The translations under genes were made by a program, and so were the position numbers. From assembly GCF_006494365.1 (NCBI RefSeq), contig NZ_VHIP01000021.1, positions 1 through 50,328 on the forward strand: a DNA stretch of 50,328 nucleotides. The letters run 5' to 3'. The notes below the pieces were generated by a model. The model did not search any database. It was not told the DNA's origin and worked only from the letters and a program-made list of their open reading frames with translations. This stretch comes from Aestuariibacter sp. GS-14. Its GTDB lineage: Bacteria > Pseudomonadota > Gammaproteobacteria > Enterobacterales > Alteromonadaceae. Positions 34,375 to 41,797 of the stretch are shown piece by piece (within the stretch, counting starts at the first letter, position 1; each line of letters opens with the position of its first letter).

Positions 34375-34418
34375 AGAGCCTAACCCAACATATTCATGTT
34401 AATGTTTGGGTAGGCTCT
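34375..34418 (-). terminator. Long hairpin after the bacteriocin-like gene
   Basis: AGAGCCTAACCCAACAT (34375-34391) pairs with ATGTTTGGGTAGGCTCT (34402-34418) over about 16 bp with one slip. It lies between the peptide gene and the small membrane protein, without a strong T run, so it may attenuate or protect the peptide mRNA. Confidence 0.6.
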
Positions 34419-34434
34419 GATTAAAGACTTAGTT

Positions 34435-34677
34435 TTAAGGACTTACAGCATTTCCTATGCCCCATCCTCCAAACGCTGAAGCGGCGATTCCGAATCCAGC
34501 AAGTGTCAATTCTCCAGCAGTAGCCGCACCAGCGAGACCGATCGGGATTGAAGCTATTCCTCCAGTTGCTACAACTGCCACACCTAAGGCAATGATACCC
34601 GCTGCTGCTGCCGCTTGGCCCCAGTCAATGTCTCCACCAGAGACACATTGAAGTTCTTCTGGACTTAGTTCTTTCAT
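34435..34677 (-). CDS. Double-glycine leader bacteriocin-like peptide
   Basis: An 80-aa peptide, started at ATG 34677 where AAAAGGAAAAG lies 9 bases upstream. MKELSPEELQCVSGG is a short leader of the double-glycine type (E-L-S-x2-E-L-x3-SGG), cleaved by peptidase-containing ABC transporters after GG. The predicted mature part of about 65 residues begins DIDWGQAAAAAG and is very rich in Ala, Gly and Ile, hydrophobic and without Cys, like class II bacteriocins and hydrophobic microcins. No peptidase/ABC exporter gene lies in this window. A longer frame from 34713 exists but has a weaker ribosome site. Confidence 0.72.
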   Translation of the reverse strand: MKELSPEELQCVSGGDIDWGQAAAAAGIIALGVAVVATGGIASIPIGLAGAATAGELTLAGFGIAASAFGGWGIGNAVSP

Positions 34678-34713
34678 ATTTTCTTTTCCTTTTGCGATTA
34701 TTGAAATGTTCAT

Positions 34714-35522
34714 TGGCGAATAGCCACGAGAAAGACTATATGCATCAACGTACTTGGCGTAACTGTCCGATTATTCTAGTTTTAGGACAGGGCAATTGAT
34801 TTTCGATTTTATTTTACTAAGGCTCGTGTCGCGCTCGGGAATAAGAGATTAATAGTCATCCCCGCGCAGGCGGGGATCTTGTATGGCATCGACATGCTGT
34901 TTGAGTAGACCCCGGGTCGAGCCCCGGTTCGACGGTAATTAATATCCCGGCCTGTTTGAGTAGGTCCCGGGTCAAGCCCGGGATGACAGGGGATCTTGTT
35001 TGTTATCGACACGCTGTTTAAGTAGACCCCGGGGCGACGGGAAGGGGAGTGTCATCCCTGCATTTTCAATCGTCATCCCGCGCTCTTACCGTCATCCCGC
35101 GCCCCTCACTGTCATCCCCGCGTCCCTCACTGTCATCCCTGCGAAGGCGGGGATCTTGTTTGGCATAGGTATGGTGTTCGAGTAGACCCCGGGGCGACGG
35201 TGATTAATATCCCGGCCTGTTTAAGTAGGTCCCGGATCGAGCCCTGGATGACAGAGAACTATGAAAAACACCCCATCGCAAAATCCTTTATCGTGTCGAT
35301 TAAAAATTGTGCTAGGTAGTTTTCAAAATGAGTGTTACTATCGCGCCGCCTTGTGAAGGTGCTATGTCGTTCCACTTTGTTTGCTACATCTGTTTACTCT
35401 TTGTTTGATTGTTCGTCTTTCCGATACATAAATAAATGTCAACCGATTTACGCCCCAGTGCTCCAATAGTTTCTCTGCACGTTAGGCTTTTATCTTTTAA
35501 TTAATTTGTAAGGACTTTATTT
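34714..35522. repeat. Intergenic region with REP-like array 5 and csp leader
   Basis: The stretch 34714-34850 shows nothing clear. A REP array covers about 34855-35254, with CGGGGATCTTGTatGGCATC, GTAGACCCCGGGTCGAGCCC and degenerate CATCCCGCGCTCTTACCGT units. From about 35336 to 35522 there is a long AT-rich leader before the cold-shock gene, as is usual for cspA-type mRNAs, ending in TAAGGAC before the ATG. Confidence 0.75.
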
Positions 35523-35735
35523 ATGTCTAATAAATCTACTGGCACTGTAAAATGGTTTGACGAGAGCAAAGGTTTTGGCTTTATTTCTCAAGCAAATGGC
35601 GGCAAAGACGTATTCGTTCATTTCCGCGCTATCGAATCTGAAGGTTTTCGTACCTTAACTGAAGGTCAAACTGTTGAATTCGTAGTTGAGCAAGGCAACA
35701 AAGGCCCACAAGCGGCTCAGGTTGTTGTACGCTAA
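35523..35735 (+). CDS. CspA-family cold-shock protein
   Basis: A 70-aa single OB-fold protein. [17 protein letters not shown] (residues 7-23) is RNP1 and DVFVHFRAI (30-38) is RNP2, with conserved Trp, Phe and His; [22 protein letters not shown] closes the fold. Cold-shock proteins bind single-stranded RNA and melt structure. Length is normal for the family. TAAGGAC before the ATG and a long leader fit post-transcriptional control by temperature. A DEAD-box helicase follows 75 bases downstream. Confidence 0.95.
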   Translation: MSNKSTGTVKWFDESKGFGFISQANGGKDVFVHFRAIESEGFRTLTEGQTVEFVVEQGNKGPQAAQVVVR

Positions 35736-35745
35736 TTGCGCTTCA

Positions 35746-35767
35746 GGCAGGCGCATCTGCGTCTGCC
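35746..35767 (+). terminator. Stem-loop between csp and helicase genes
   Basis: GGCAGGCGCA (35746-35755) and TGCGTCTGCC (35758-35767) pair with one G-U. Only a pyrimidine-rich tract follows, so partial termination or mRNA processing between the two genes is more likely than a full stop. Confidence 0.45.
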
Positions 35768-35810
35768 AGCCTTCCTTCTGTTTCACTTCCCTACACAATC
35801 TGAGGTATTA

Positions 35811-37226
35811 ATGTCTTTTTCCCAATTGGGGCTTTGTGCACCAATTCTTAGCGCTATAGCTAAACAAGGTTACACCACACCATCTCCTATCCAGCAGCAA
35901 GTTATTCCGGTAATTTTAAACGGCCAGGATGTACTGGCATCGGCACAAACTGGTACCGGTAAAACCGCAGGTTTTTCGTTGCCTATGTTACACCGTTTGT
36001 CTGAATCACCGCGAAATGTTCGTGGCGGCAGAGTGCGTGCGCTTATTCTTGCGCCAACGCGTGAGCTGGCAGCTCAGGTAGGTCAGAATGTGCGTGACTA
36101 CAGCGCTGATTTGCGGATTAGAAGTACTGTTGTGTTTGGTGGAGTGGGTATTAACCCGCAGATGATGGCACTCAGAAAAGGCGCGGACGTGTTAATTGCC
36201 ACGCCAGGGCGTTTGCTGGATTTATATCAGCAAAATGCTGTGTCGCTGAAAGAAGTTGAAATCCTGGTGTTAGACGAAGCCGACACCATGCTGGATATGG
36301 GCTTTATTCACGACATCAAACGTATATTGAAATTGATTCCTGCCAAGCGCCAAACCTTGCTGTTTTCGGCAACGTTTGCTCCCGATGTAATGGCGCTGGC
36401 TGAATCGGTAACCAACAATCCTGTGAAGCTGTCGGTTACGCCGCAGAACTCCACCGTTGAAGTGATTGAGCAAAAACTGGTACCGGTAGACAAAGAGCAA
36501 AAAATTCCCGCGTTGATTTCGTTGTTAAAACAAAACAATGCCAAGCAAACCCTGGTGTTTGCGCGCACGAAACATGGCGCCGACAAAGTGGTTAAAAGAC
36601 TGGCGGGTGCAGGGATTCGCAGTGCTGCAATACATGGTAACAAGAGCCAGGGTGCACGTACTAAGGCGCTTAGCGCATTAAAAGACGGTAGCATTGAAGT
36701 ATTAGTGGCTACTGATATTGCCGCCCGTGGTATTGATATAGACCGCCTGCCAGCGGTAATTAATTTAGACTTACCCAACGTACCGGCTAACTATGTGCAC
36801 CGCATTGGCCGTACTGGTAGAGCAGGTGAGGGTGGTCGTGCCTGGTCGTTGGTGAGTGCCGACGAAGTAGCTGAGCTTCGCGATATCGAAAGCTTTATTA
36901 AACAGAATATTCCACGCGAAACGCTGGTTGGTTTCGAGCCTTCCGCACCGTTGCCTACTCACGCAGTAAAAGCGAGTGCACCAGCATCGAACAAGCCAAA
37001 GAAACCTAAAAAGCCAAAAGAAGGTCAGGCCCGTCAGCGCTCAGATGCGCCTAAACGCTCAGAAGGCAAAGGTCGGAGTGCTGGTCGTGGTGAGGGCCGT
37101 AATGAGGCTCGTAACGAAGGTCGTAACGAAGGTCGAAGAAATGGCCGAAATGAAAGCAGAAGCGAAGGCAGAACCCCACCACCCTCTAAAAAAGGTGCTT
37201 GGGCGGGTGCAGGCAGCCGCGCATAA
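35811..37226 (+). CDS. RhlE-like DEAD-box RNA helicase
   Basis: A 471-aa helicase starting at ATG 35811 ([16 protein letters not shown]) behind TGAGG. Motifs in order: Q motif ([10 protein letters not shown]), [33 protein letters not shown], then [26 protein letters not shown] and [10 protein letters not shown] in the second domain. The C-terminal ~75 residues are a basic low-complexity tail of Arg/Asn/Glu/Gly repeats ([12 protein letters not shown]), typical for RNA binding. It unwinds RNA in ribosome assembly or decay, and next to a cold-shock protein probably works at low temperature. A strong terminator follows. Confidence 0.93.
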   Translation: MSFSQLGLCAPILSAIAKQGYTTPSPIQQQVIPVILNGQDVLASAQTGTGKTAGFSLPMLHRLSESPRNVRGGRVRALILAPTRELAAQVGQNVRDYSADLRIRSTVVFGGVGINPQMMALRKGADVLIATPGRLLDLYQQNAVSLKEVEILVLDEADTMLDMGFIHDIKRILKLIPAKRQTLLFSATFAPDVMALAESVTNNPVKLSVTPQNSTVEVIEQKLVPVDKEQKIPALISLLKQNNAKQTLVFARTKHGADKVVKRLAGAGIRSAAIHGNKSQGARTKALSALKDGSIEVLVATDIAARGIDIDRLPAVINLDLPNVPANYVHRIGRTGRAGEGGRAWSLVSADEVAELRDIESFIKQNIPRETLVGFEPSAPLPTHAVKASAPASNKPKKPKKPKEGQARQRSDAPKRSEGKGRSAGRGEGRNEARNEGRNEGRRNGRNESRSEGRTPPPSKKGAWAGAGSRA

Positions 37227-37271
37227 ACGCTGTTGCGCTTTAGCGTAGTGCTATTGATATAAGAATTGAAC

Positions 37272-37305
37272 ATCCCGGCGTTGCGCAAGCACGCCGGGAT
37301 TTTTT
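37272..37305 (+). terminator. Rho-independent terminator after the helicase
   Basis: ATCCCGGCGT (37272-37281), loop, ACGCCGGGAT (37291-37300), then five T. Perfect 10-bp stem. Confidence 0.92.
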
Positions 37306-37308
37306 ATG

Positions 37309-37560
37309 CGCGCTGTTTGAGTAGACCCCGGGTCGAGCCCGGGGCGACGGGAAAGGGAGTCATCCCCGCGAAGGCGGGGATCTTGTTTGGCATTGGTATG
37401 TTGTTCGAGTAGACCCCGGGTCAAGCCCGGGGCGACGGAAAAGGGGGGCATCCCCGCTTTCTATCACGTCATCCCCGCGAAGGCGGGGATCTTGTTCGGC
37501 ATTGGTGTGTTGTTCGACTAGGCCCCGGGGCGAGCCCGGGATGACAGGGGATCTCATTAA
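37309..37560. repeat. REP-like palindromic array 6
   Basis: Three GAAGGCGGGGAT-type hairpins alternating with CCCGGGTCGAGCCCGGG palindromes and TGTTcGAGTAG linkers, between the helicase terminator and the convergent aminotransferase gene. Confidence 0.9.
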
Positions 37561-37575
37561 GATCGAGTGACTAAA

Positions 37576-38751
37576 TTAGCGCTTAGCTATATGTGAGCGA
37601 ATAACACCAGCCAGTACGCTAATGGATTTCTCAATATCAGCATGTGAGAGGCGCGCAAAACTTAACCGCAGGAACCCATCGGTGTAGGCTTCCTTGGTGG
37701 GGAAAAATGGCGTGCCTGGCAACACCAGAACTTTTTGTTCCAGTGCGTCGTGCAGAATTTGTTTCGACGATACACCTTCGGGTAAGGCCATCCAGAAGAA
37801 CATGCCGCCTTTAGGGGCGTGAATGGTCATGCAATCGCCCAGCTCGCGTTGCAGTGCTGCCGCCATTACATCGCGCTTTCCTTTATAGGATGAGCGGATC
37901 ACTTCTAAATGCGCAGGTAATTTACCTTCTGCGATAAACGTTGAAACCAGAGACTGGCCCAAACGGTTAGTGTGCAAATCGCTGGCTTGTTTAATTTTTA
38001 CTAAAAACGGCACTACCGCAGGGCTTGCCGACACATAGCCTACCCGCAAACCAGGCCACAATACTTTTGAAAAGCTGCCCATGTACACCCAGGGCGCGCT
38101 GTTTAGCATACTGGCTATAGGTGTGATCACTACTTCGTCGTAGTACAGATCGCGGTATGGGTCGTCTTCAATCAGCAGAATATTGCTGGCATCAATAATA
38201 CTGGCAATGGTTTCGCGGCGCGACAAACTGTAGCAATGTCCTGCCGGATTCTGGAAGTTAGGGATCAAATACACCGCTTTGGGGTTGTATTGCTCAATGG
38301 CTGCTTTGAGGGCGTCGGGGTTCATGCCTGTTTCGTCAGACTCAACCGTTTTTACTACCGCGCCTTGCAGTTGAAATACCTGTAATGCCGCCAGATAAGT
38401 CGGCTGTTCAGTAAGTATTACATCGCCTGGATTCAGCACCAGGCGACTGATTAAATCCAATCCTTGCTGTGAACCATTGGTAACCAATACCTGTTTGAAC
38501 TCAACCGACAGCCCACGCTCGCTGATTATTTCACTGATTTGTTTGCGCAGTGCAGGTTCGCCTTCACTTGGGCCGTATTGGGCAAAAGAAGCCACGGGAG
38601 CAAGTGTGGGCAGTGGTGGCATCAGTGTTTCGTCGGGCAGGCCGCCAGCCAGCGACAAAATGTCTGGCTGTTGAGAATATTGCAGCAGCTCGCGAACCAG
38701 CGAAGACTCCATTTTTTGTGCCTGAGGCGTAAGCAGGTGTGTAAGGTTCAT
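37576..38751 (-). CDS. PLP-dependent aminotransferase (class I, LysN/2-aminoadipate-like)
   Basis: A 391-aa fold-type I enzyme without a DNA-binding domain. LSLAGGLPDETLMP near the start, YGPSEGEPALRKQI, VTNGSQQGLDLI, IPNFQNPAGHCYS, IEDDPYRDLYY and the PLP-lysine motif YMGSFSKVLWPGLRVGYV mark the MocR-related aminotransferase branch; FLRLSFARL is the late Arg that binds the substrate carboxylate. It may transaminate 2-aminoadipate, aromatic or branched-chain amino acids; the substrate is not determined. Upstream are two motif copies like those at the MocR/LysE region, so it may belong to the same regulon. A prepilin gene is divergent. Confidence 0.88.
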   Translation of the reverse strand: MNLTHLLTPQAQKMESSLVRELLQYSQQPDILSLAGGLPDETLMPPLPTLAPVASFAQYGPSEGEPALRKQISEIISERGLSVEFKQVLVTNGSQQGLDLISRLVLNPGDVILTEQPTYLAALQVFQLQGAVVKTVESDETGMNPDALKAAIEQYNPKAVYLIPNFQNPAGHCYSLSRRETIASIIDASNILLIEDDPYRDLYYDEVVITPIASMLNSAPWVYMGSFSKVLWPGLRVGYVSASPAVVPFLVKIKQASDLHTNRLGQSLVSTFIAEGKLPAHLEVIRSSYKGKRDVMAAALQRELGDCMTIHAPKGGMFFWMALPEGVSSKQILHDALEQKVLVLPGTPFFPTKEAYTDGFLRLSFARLSHADIEKSISVLAGVIRSHIAKR

Positions 38752-38807
38752 GAGGTCCAGATAAGTAATGTTTCAATGTGCGAAGCATACTAGCTTTGCA
38801 GCAAAAA

Positions 38808-38851
38808 TCGTACAGATACACATGAATAATTTTCGTTCCATACAGATATAG
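38808..38851. promoter_or_regulatory. MocR-like direct repeats upstream of aminotransferase
   Basis: TCGTACAGATACA (from 38808) and TCCATACAGATATA (from 38837) lie 29 bp apart in the same direction, 60-100 bp from the aminotransferase start. CCATACAGAT is identical to the second MocR/LysE repeat at 32087-32096. Confidence 0.5.
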
Positions 38852-38960
38852 GCAGCATAAATACGATTAATTACCGCGAGGTGACGATTGGCATGAACGC
38901 AATCGTTTGCATTTTTAAGTATTATTGCGTGTCGTGTTGAAGTTGTCGGGTAAATTTATA

Positions 38961-39497
38961 ATGAAAAACAAAAACCGGGGTTTTACCTTAATTGAACTGA
39001 TCATTGTGATCGTAATTATTGGCATATTGTCGGTGGTTGCTGCGCCAAGATTTGTGGATTTTAGCGACGATGCAAACCATGCCACTACCATTGCTACATC
39101 CAGTGCATTTAAAAGTGGCGTGGCACTGCTGCATTCCAAGTATCAGATAAAGCAAAGTTCGCCCATTTTAATTGACAACCAGTCGGTTAACTTTAATTCG
39201 GTTGGCTGGCCGGTGGGTTCTACGACCAACAGCGCAGGTTGCGCCGATTTGTGGAATAAAGTGTTCAGTAATGCTGAACCTATTTCGGTAGCTGCTTCAT
39301 TTACGTCGGTGTTGAGTCCTGGCTGGAATGCGTTTGCCTACAACCAGATATGCGGATACATAAAAAGCGAGGGAGGCGAAGCTGTTTATCAAAGCAGTTC
39401 ACCACATTTTGTGTATTACTCAGATGCGTTTAGTTATTCCGGCGGTGGATACAATTACGACGGCCAGGCTGGCGACGTAAAAATTTATGGTATGTAA
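38961..39497 (+). CDS. Type IV prepilin / MSHA-type pilin-like protein
   Basis: A 178-aa protein started at ATG 38961. MKNKNRG|FTLIELIIVIVIIGILSVVAAPRFVDF is a class III signal: basic leader, prepilin peptidase site G/F, Glu5 of the mature helix, and a hydrophobic stretch typical of MSHA pilins (VIVIIGILSVVAAPRF). Two Cys in the C-terminal domain (NSAGCADLWNKVF and AYNQICGYI) could form the D-region disulfide. It would be processed by a prepilin peptidase at the inner membrane and assembled in a pilus or pseudopilus. No assembly genes are adjacent, so it is an orphan pilin. Confidence 0.88.
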   Translation: MKNKNRGFTLIELIIVIVIIGILSVVAAPRFVDFSDDANHATTIATSSAFKSGVALLHSKYQIKQSSPILIDNQSVNFNSVGWPVGSTTNSAGCADLWNKVFSNAEPISVAASFTSVLSPGWNAFAYNQICGYIKSEGGEAVYQSSSPHFVYYSDAFSYSGGGYNYDGQAGDVKIYGM

Positions 39498-39532
39498 CTG
39501 CCCCTGGCACAGTAGCAGTTTGTTGAGTGCGA

Positions 39533-39958
39533 TTAGCAGTTGGAACGGTTAATGTCGGTGTCGCACGCTTCAAAAGTACTGTGTTTCACCGGAACAATAT
39601 TTTCTCGCTTGGCAAGAGAGTACAGCAATCGGGCTACTATAGATGGTGTGCCATCGTCGATGCATTGCAGCATCAGGGTTTTGTCGGCTACCGATTTACA
39701 GGTATCTGGTAAGTGCTGTTCGCGCATAAGCTGGCATAACACATGATGAATCAAGGCTCCCCGTACCGCATTTTTACACCAGAATCCCCTGCATTTGGGG
39801 CCATTCCACTGGTAGCCTTTTTTAATGATCAAACGACCACTGCGTAATAATGACACGTCTGGCGTAACAATATCGGCAGGTGGTTTGATACCAATACGCA
39901 AGTGAACATCTTCCTGTAATGTATACTTGTGACTTCGTTGGTTGCTGCTTTGCTGCAT
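39533..39958 (-). CDS. DUF1353-like protein
   Basis: A 141-aa protein. LIIKKGYQWNGPKCRGFWCKNAVRGALIHHVLCQLMREQHLP (about 44-85) resembles the GYxWDGxS...RGxLxHDxLYQLMR core of DUF1353-like proteins, with N for D and HH for HD, so it is a divergent member. ADKTLMLQCIDDG and ARLLYSLAK follow in the family order. The function of the family is unknown; it is frequent in phages and accessory regions. It is convergent with the prepilin gene (35 bases between them). A second, more typical DUF1353 protein lies at 28226. Confidence 0.6.
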   Translation of the reverse strand: MQQSSNQRSHKYTLQEDVHLRIGIKPPADIVTPDVSLLRSGRLIIKKGYQWNGPKCRGFWCKNAVRGALIHHVLCQLMREQHLPDTCKSVADKTLMLQCIDDGTPSIVARLLYSLAKRENIVPVKHSTFEACDTDINRSNC

Positions 39959-40337
39959 GAGTACTTCACATCTTATTCTGCTACCTACACCGTGATGTGT
40001 CGTGTGTATTTGTTTTCTCTCACTTAATTTTAAGAAATTTTTATATTCCTGTTATTCGTTGATATTCCGTGGTCTTCTACATCGCCATCCCCGAGTTCTA
40101 TTTCGCCATCCCCGAGTTCTATTTCGTCATCCCCGAGTTCTATTTCGTCATCCCCGCGAAGGCGGGGATCTTGTCAGGCATCTGCCCGGTCTTCGAGAAG
40201 ACCCCGGGACAGGTACGGGAATAGGCTTGGAGGTTGGCATGGCGCAATTTATAGACACTTTTTAACAATTAATCTTGCCTCATTCTCACTTTTCCCTTAG
40301 CCTCTTATTTATCATAAATTCATATAGTTAGAATGCG
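39959..40337. repeat. Intergenic region with REP-like array 7 and tandem 21-mers
   Basis: About 40076-40222 is repeat DNA: the 21-mer with core CCATCCCCGAGTTCTATTTC occurs three times in tandem, followed by one complete GCGAAGGCGGGGAT hairpin and a degraded CCCCGGGACAGGTACGGG palindrome. As in array 3, the tandem units carry just one arm of the hairpin. The last ~75 bases before the sigma-factor gene are AT-rich and must hold its promoter; no clear box is visible. Confidence 0.75.
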
Positions 40338-41129
40338 GTGTCACCTGAGAATAATCCTGCCATCTCGGGCTCACCTGAATCTCTGTTAAGTAGTATTGTT
40401 TCAGGCAGTAAGTCTGCAGAAGAACAACTCGTGCGCCGGTATTGGCGCGCGCTGTATCTAATGTTGTTTAACGATTGTCACGACCACAGCATGGCCAGCG
40501 ATCTGGCACAGGAAGCCTTGTGTATTTGCCTGGTAAAAGCCCGGGCAGGTGACATTCGAGAAGCGGCTGCCTTAAGTGCGTTTGTTCATCGTACCGCCAC
40601 CAATTTACTGATAGCCCACAAGCGCAAAGAAAAGCGCCAGAAAACCGATTGCACCGACGAACTCGATACGTTGTTTGCAGAGCTGGATGGTCCGGCTCAG
40701 CGGTGTCAGCGCGAAAAAATTGTGTCTTTGGTATCGAGCGTCCTGAATGAAATGCCGGTAGAAAGAGACCGGGATATTCTGGTTGAGTATTTTGTGCATG
40801 GCACGCCCAAAGAAGATCTTTGCGATTTACTGTCGTTGTCTCCTGAGCATTTCGACCGCGTGCTGTATCGTGCGCGTCAGCGCTTAAAACAAAAACTGAG
40901 CGCAGCTATCAATGAACCGATAAGCGATTTGTCACTGGTGTCTTTGTTGGGGTGTGGGCTGGTTGTGTTGTTGTGCGGTGAAACACTGCCAGCAGCACAA
41001 GTTCATCATGGGGTGAGAGAACCCATTGCGTCGCATCACTTGTTACAGCGGATTAATAATTGTACTTCCGCCGAAGTGTTCCATTGCCAACGTGAATGCC
41101 AACGTGGTTGTAATGAAGGGCCGAAGTGA
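40338..41129 (+). CDS. ECF-type sigma factor with membrane and Cys-rich tail
   Basis: A 263-aa protein with GTG start at 40338. Region 2 is RYWRALYLMLFNDCHDHSMASDLAQEALCICLVKA...FVHRTATNLLIAHKRKEKRQ (about 33-110). Region 4 is DRDILVEYFVHGTPKEDLCDLLSLSPEHFDRVLYRARQRLKQKL (about 145-192). After this, where most ECF factors end, there is an extra ~70 residues: a hydrophobic helix (LSLVSLLGCGLVVLLCG) and a tail with four Cys (CTSAEVFHCQRECQRGC). A membrane-tethered or redox-tuned sigma factor is therefore possible. It overlaps the frame of the anti-sigma-like gene and starts a five-gene operon that it probably drives itself. Confidence 0.82.
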   Translation: MSPENNPAISGSPESLLSSIVSGSKSAEEQLVRRYWRALYLMLFNDCHDHSMASDLAQEALCICLVKARAGDIREAAALSAFVHRTATNLLIAHKRKEKRQKTDCTDELDTLFAELDGPAQRCQREKIVSLVSSVLNEMPVERDRDILVEYFVHGTPKEDLCDLLSLSPEHFDRVLYRARQRLKQKLSAAINEPISDLSLVSLLGCGLVVLLCGETLPAAQVHHGVREPIASHHLLQRINNCTSAEVFHCQRECQRGCNEGPK

Positions 41130-41140
41130 AGGTAACGTTC

Positions 41141-41782
41141 ATGACACAAAACATCTCAAAATTTGAGCAAGCAGAATTCCATCAGCGCTATTTACAACAA
41201 AAGCTGAAAGACAGCGATCGCATGGAGTTTGAGTTGTATTTGTTAGACCATCCAGAATTAGTCGACAAGCTGGAAATTGATCAGTTGTTCCGTCAAACCC
41301 TGGTTGAGGCAGTGAATAAAAACCGTGCTGAATCCGGCGTGTTGCAATGGATACGCACGTATTGCTGGTCAACGCCTTTGCGTGCCAGTGCGTGTACGTT
41401 GGCGGCCTGTGCTTTGAGTTTTGCGGTATGGCAAAGTGGCAGTGCGCCAGGCGGATTGGTAAGTTCGCAGGTTGAATACCTGGAAACGGTGCGTTCCTCG
41501 GCGTCGTCTTTGCCGGTGTTTGTATTGCGAAAAGATAGCGACGTAATGGCGCTCATGGTACAAACGTACTTTGCCCAACCGGATGCCACCTACTGGGTTA
41601 GGGTAACGGCAAAAGCATCAGCGAGACTGGTGCTTGAATACCAGGTAAAAGGTAACGAACAAGGGGAGTTGTTGGTGGCACTTACCCGCGATCAGGTACA
41701 TGCTGGCGAGTACAGCGTGGAAGTATCAGATGAAAACCACAACACGCCGCAGGAAATTGGGTTTTATCTGGAAATGGAATAG
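41141..41782 (+). CDS. Anti-sigma-like single-pass membrane protein
   Basis: A 213-aa protein started at ATG 41141, with GAAGG 8 bases upstream. The N-terminal ~70 residues are helical and charged (FHQRYLQQKLKDSDRMEFELYLLDHPELVDKLEIDQLFRQTL), in the manner of anti-sigma N-domains but without the zinc HxxxCxxC. One membrane helix (LRASACTLAACALSFAVW, about 80-97) follows. The periplasmic part ends in a beta-rich domain (YWVRVTAKASARLVLEYQVKG...AGEYSVEVSDEN). Position right after a sigma factor and this topology suggest it holds the sigma factor until a periplasmic signal arrives. Confidence 0.7.
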   Translation: MTQNISKFEQAEFHQRYLQQKLKDSDRMEFELYLLDHPELVDKLEIDQLFRQTLVEAVNKNRAESGVLQWIRTYCWSTPLRASACTLAACALSFAVWQSGSAPGGLVSSQVEYLETVRSSASSLPVFVLRKDSDVMALMVQTYFAQPDATYWVRVTAKASARLVLEYQVKGNEQGELLVALTRDQVHAGEYSVEVSDENHNTPQEIGFYLEME

Positions 41783-41797
41783 ACAGGAATAGTTGCT

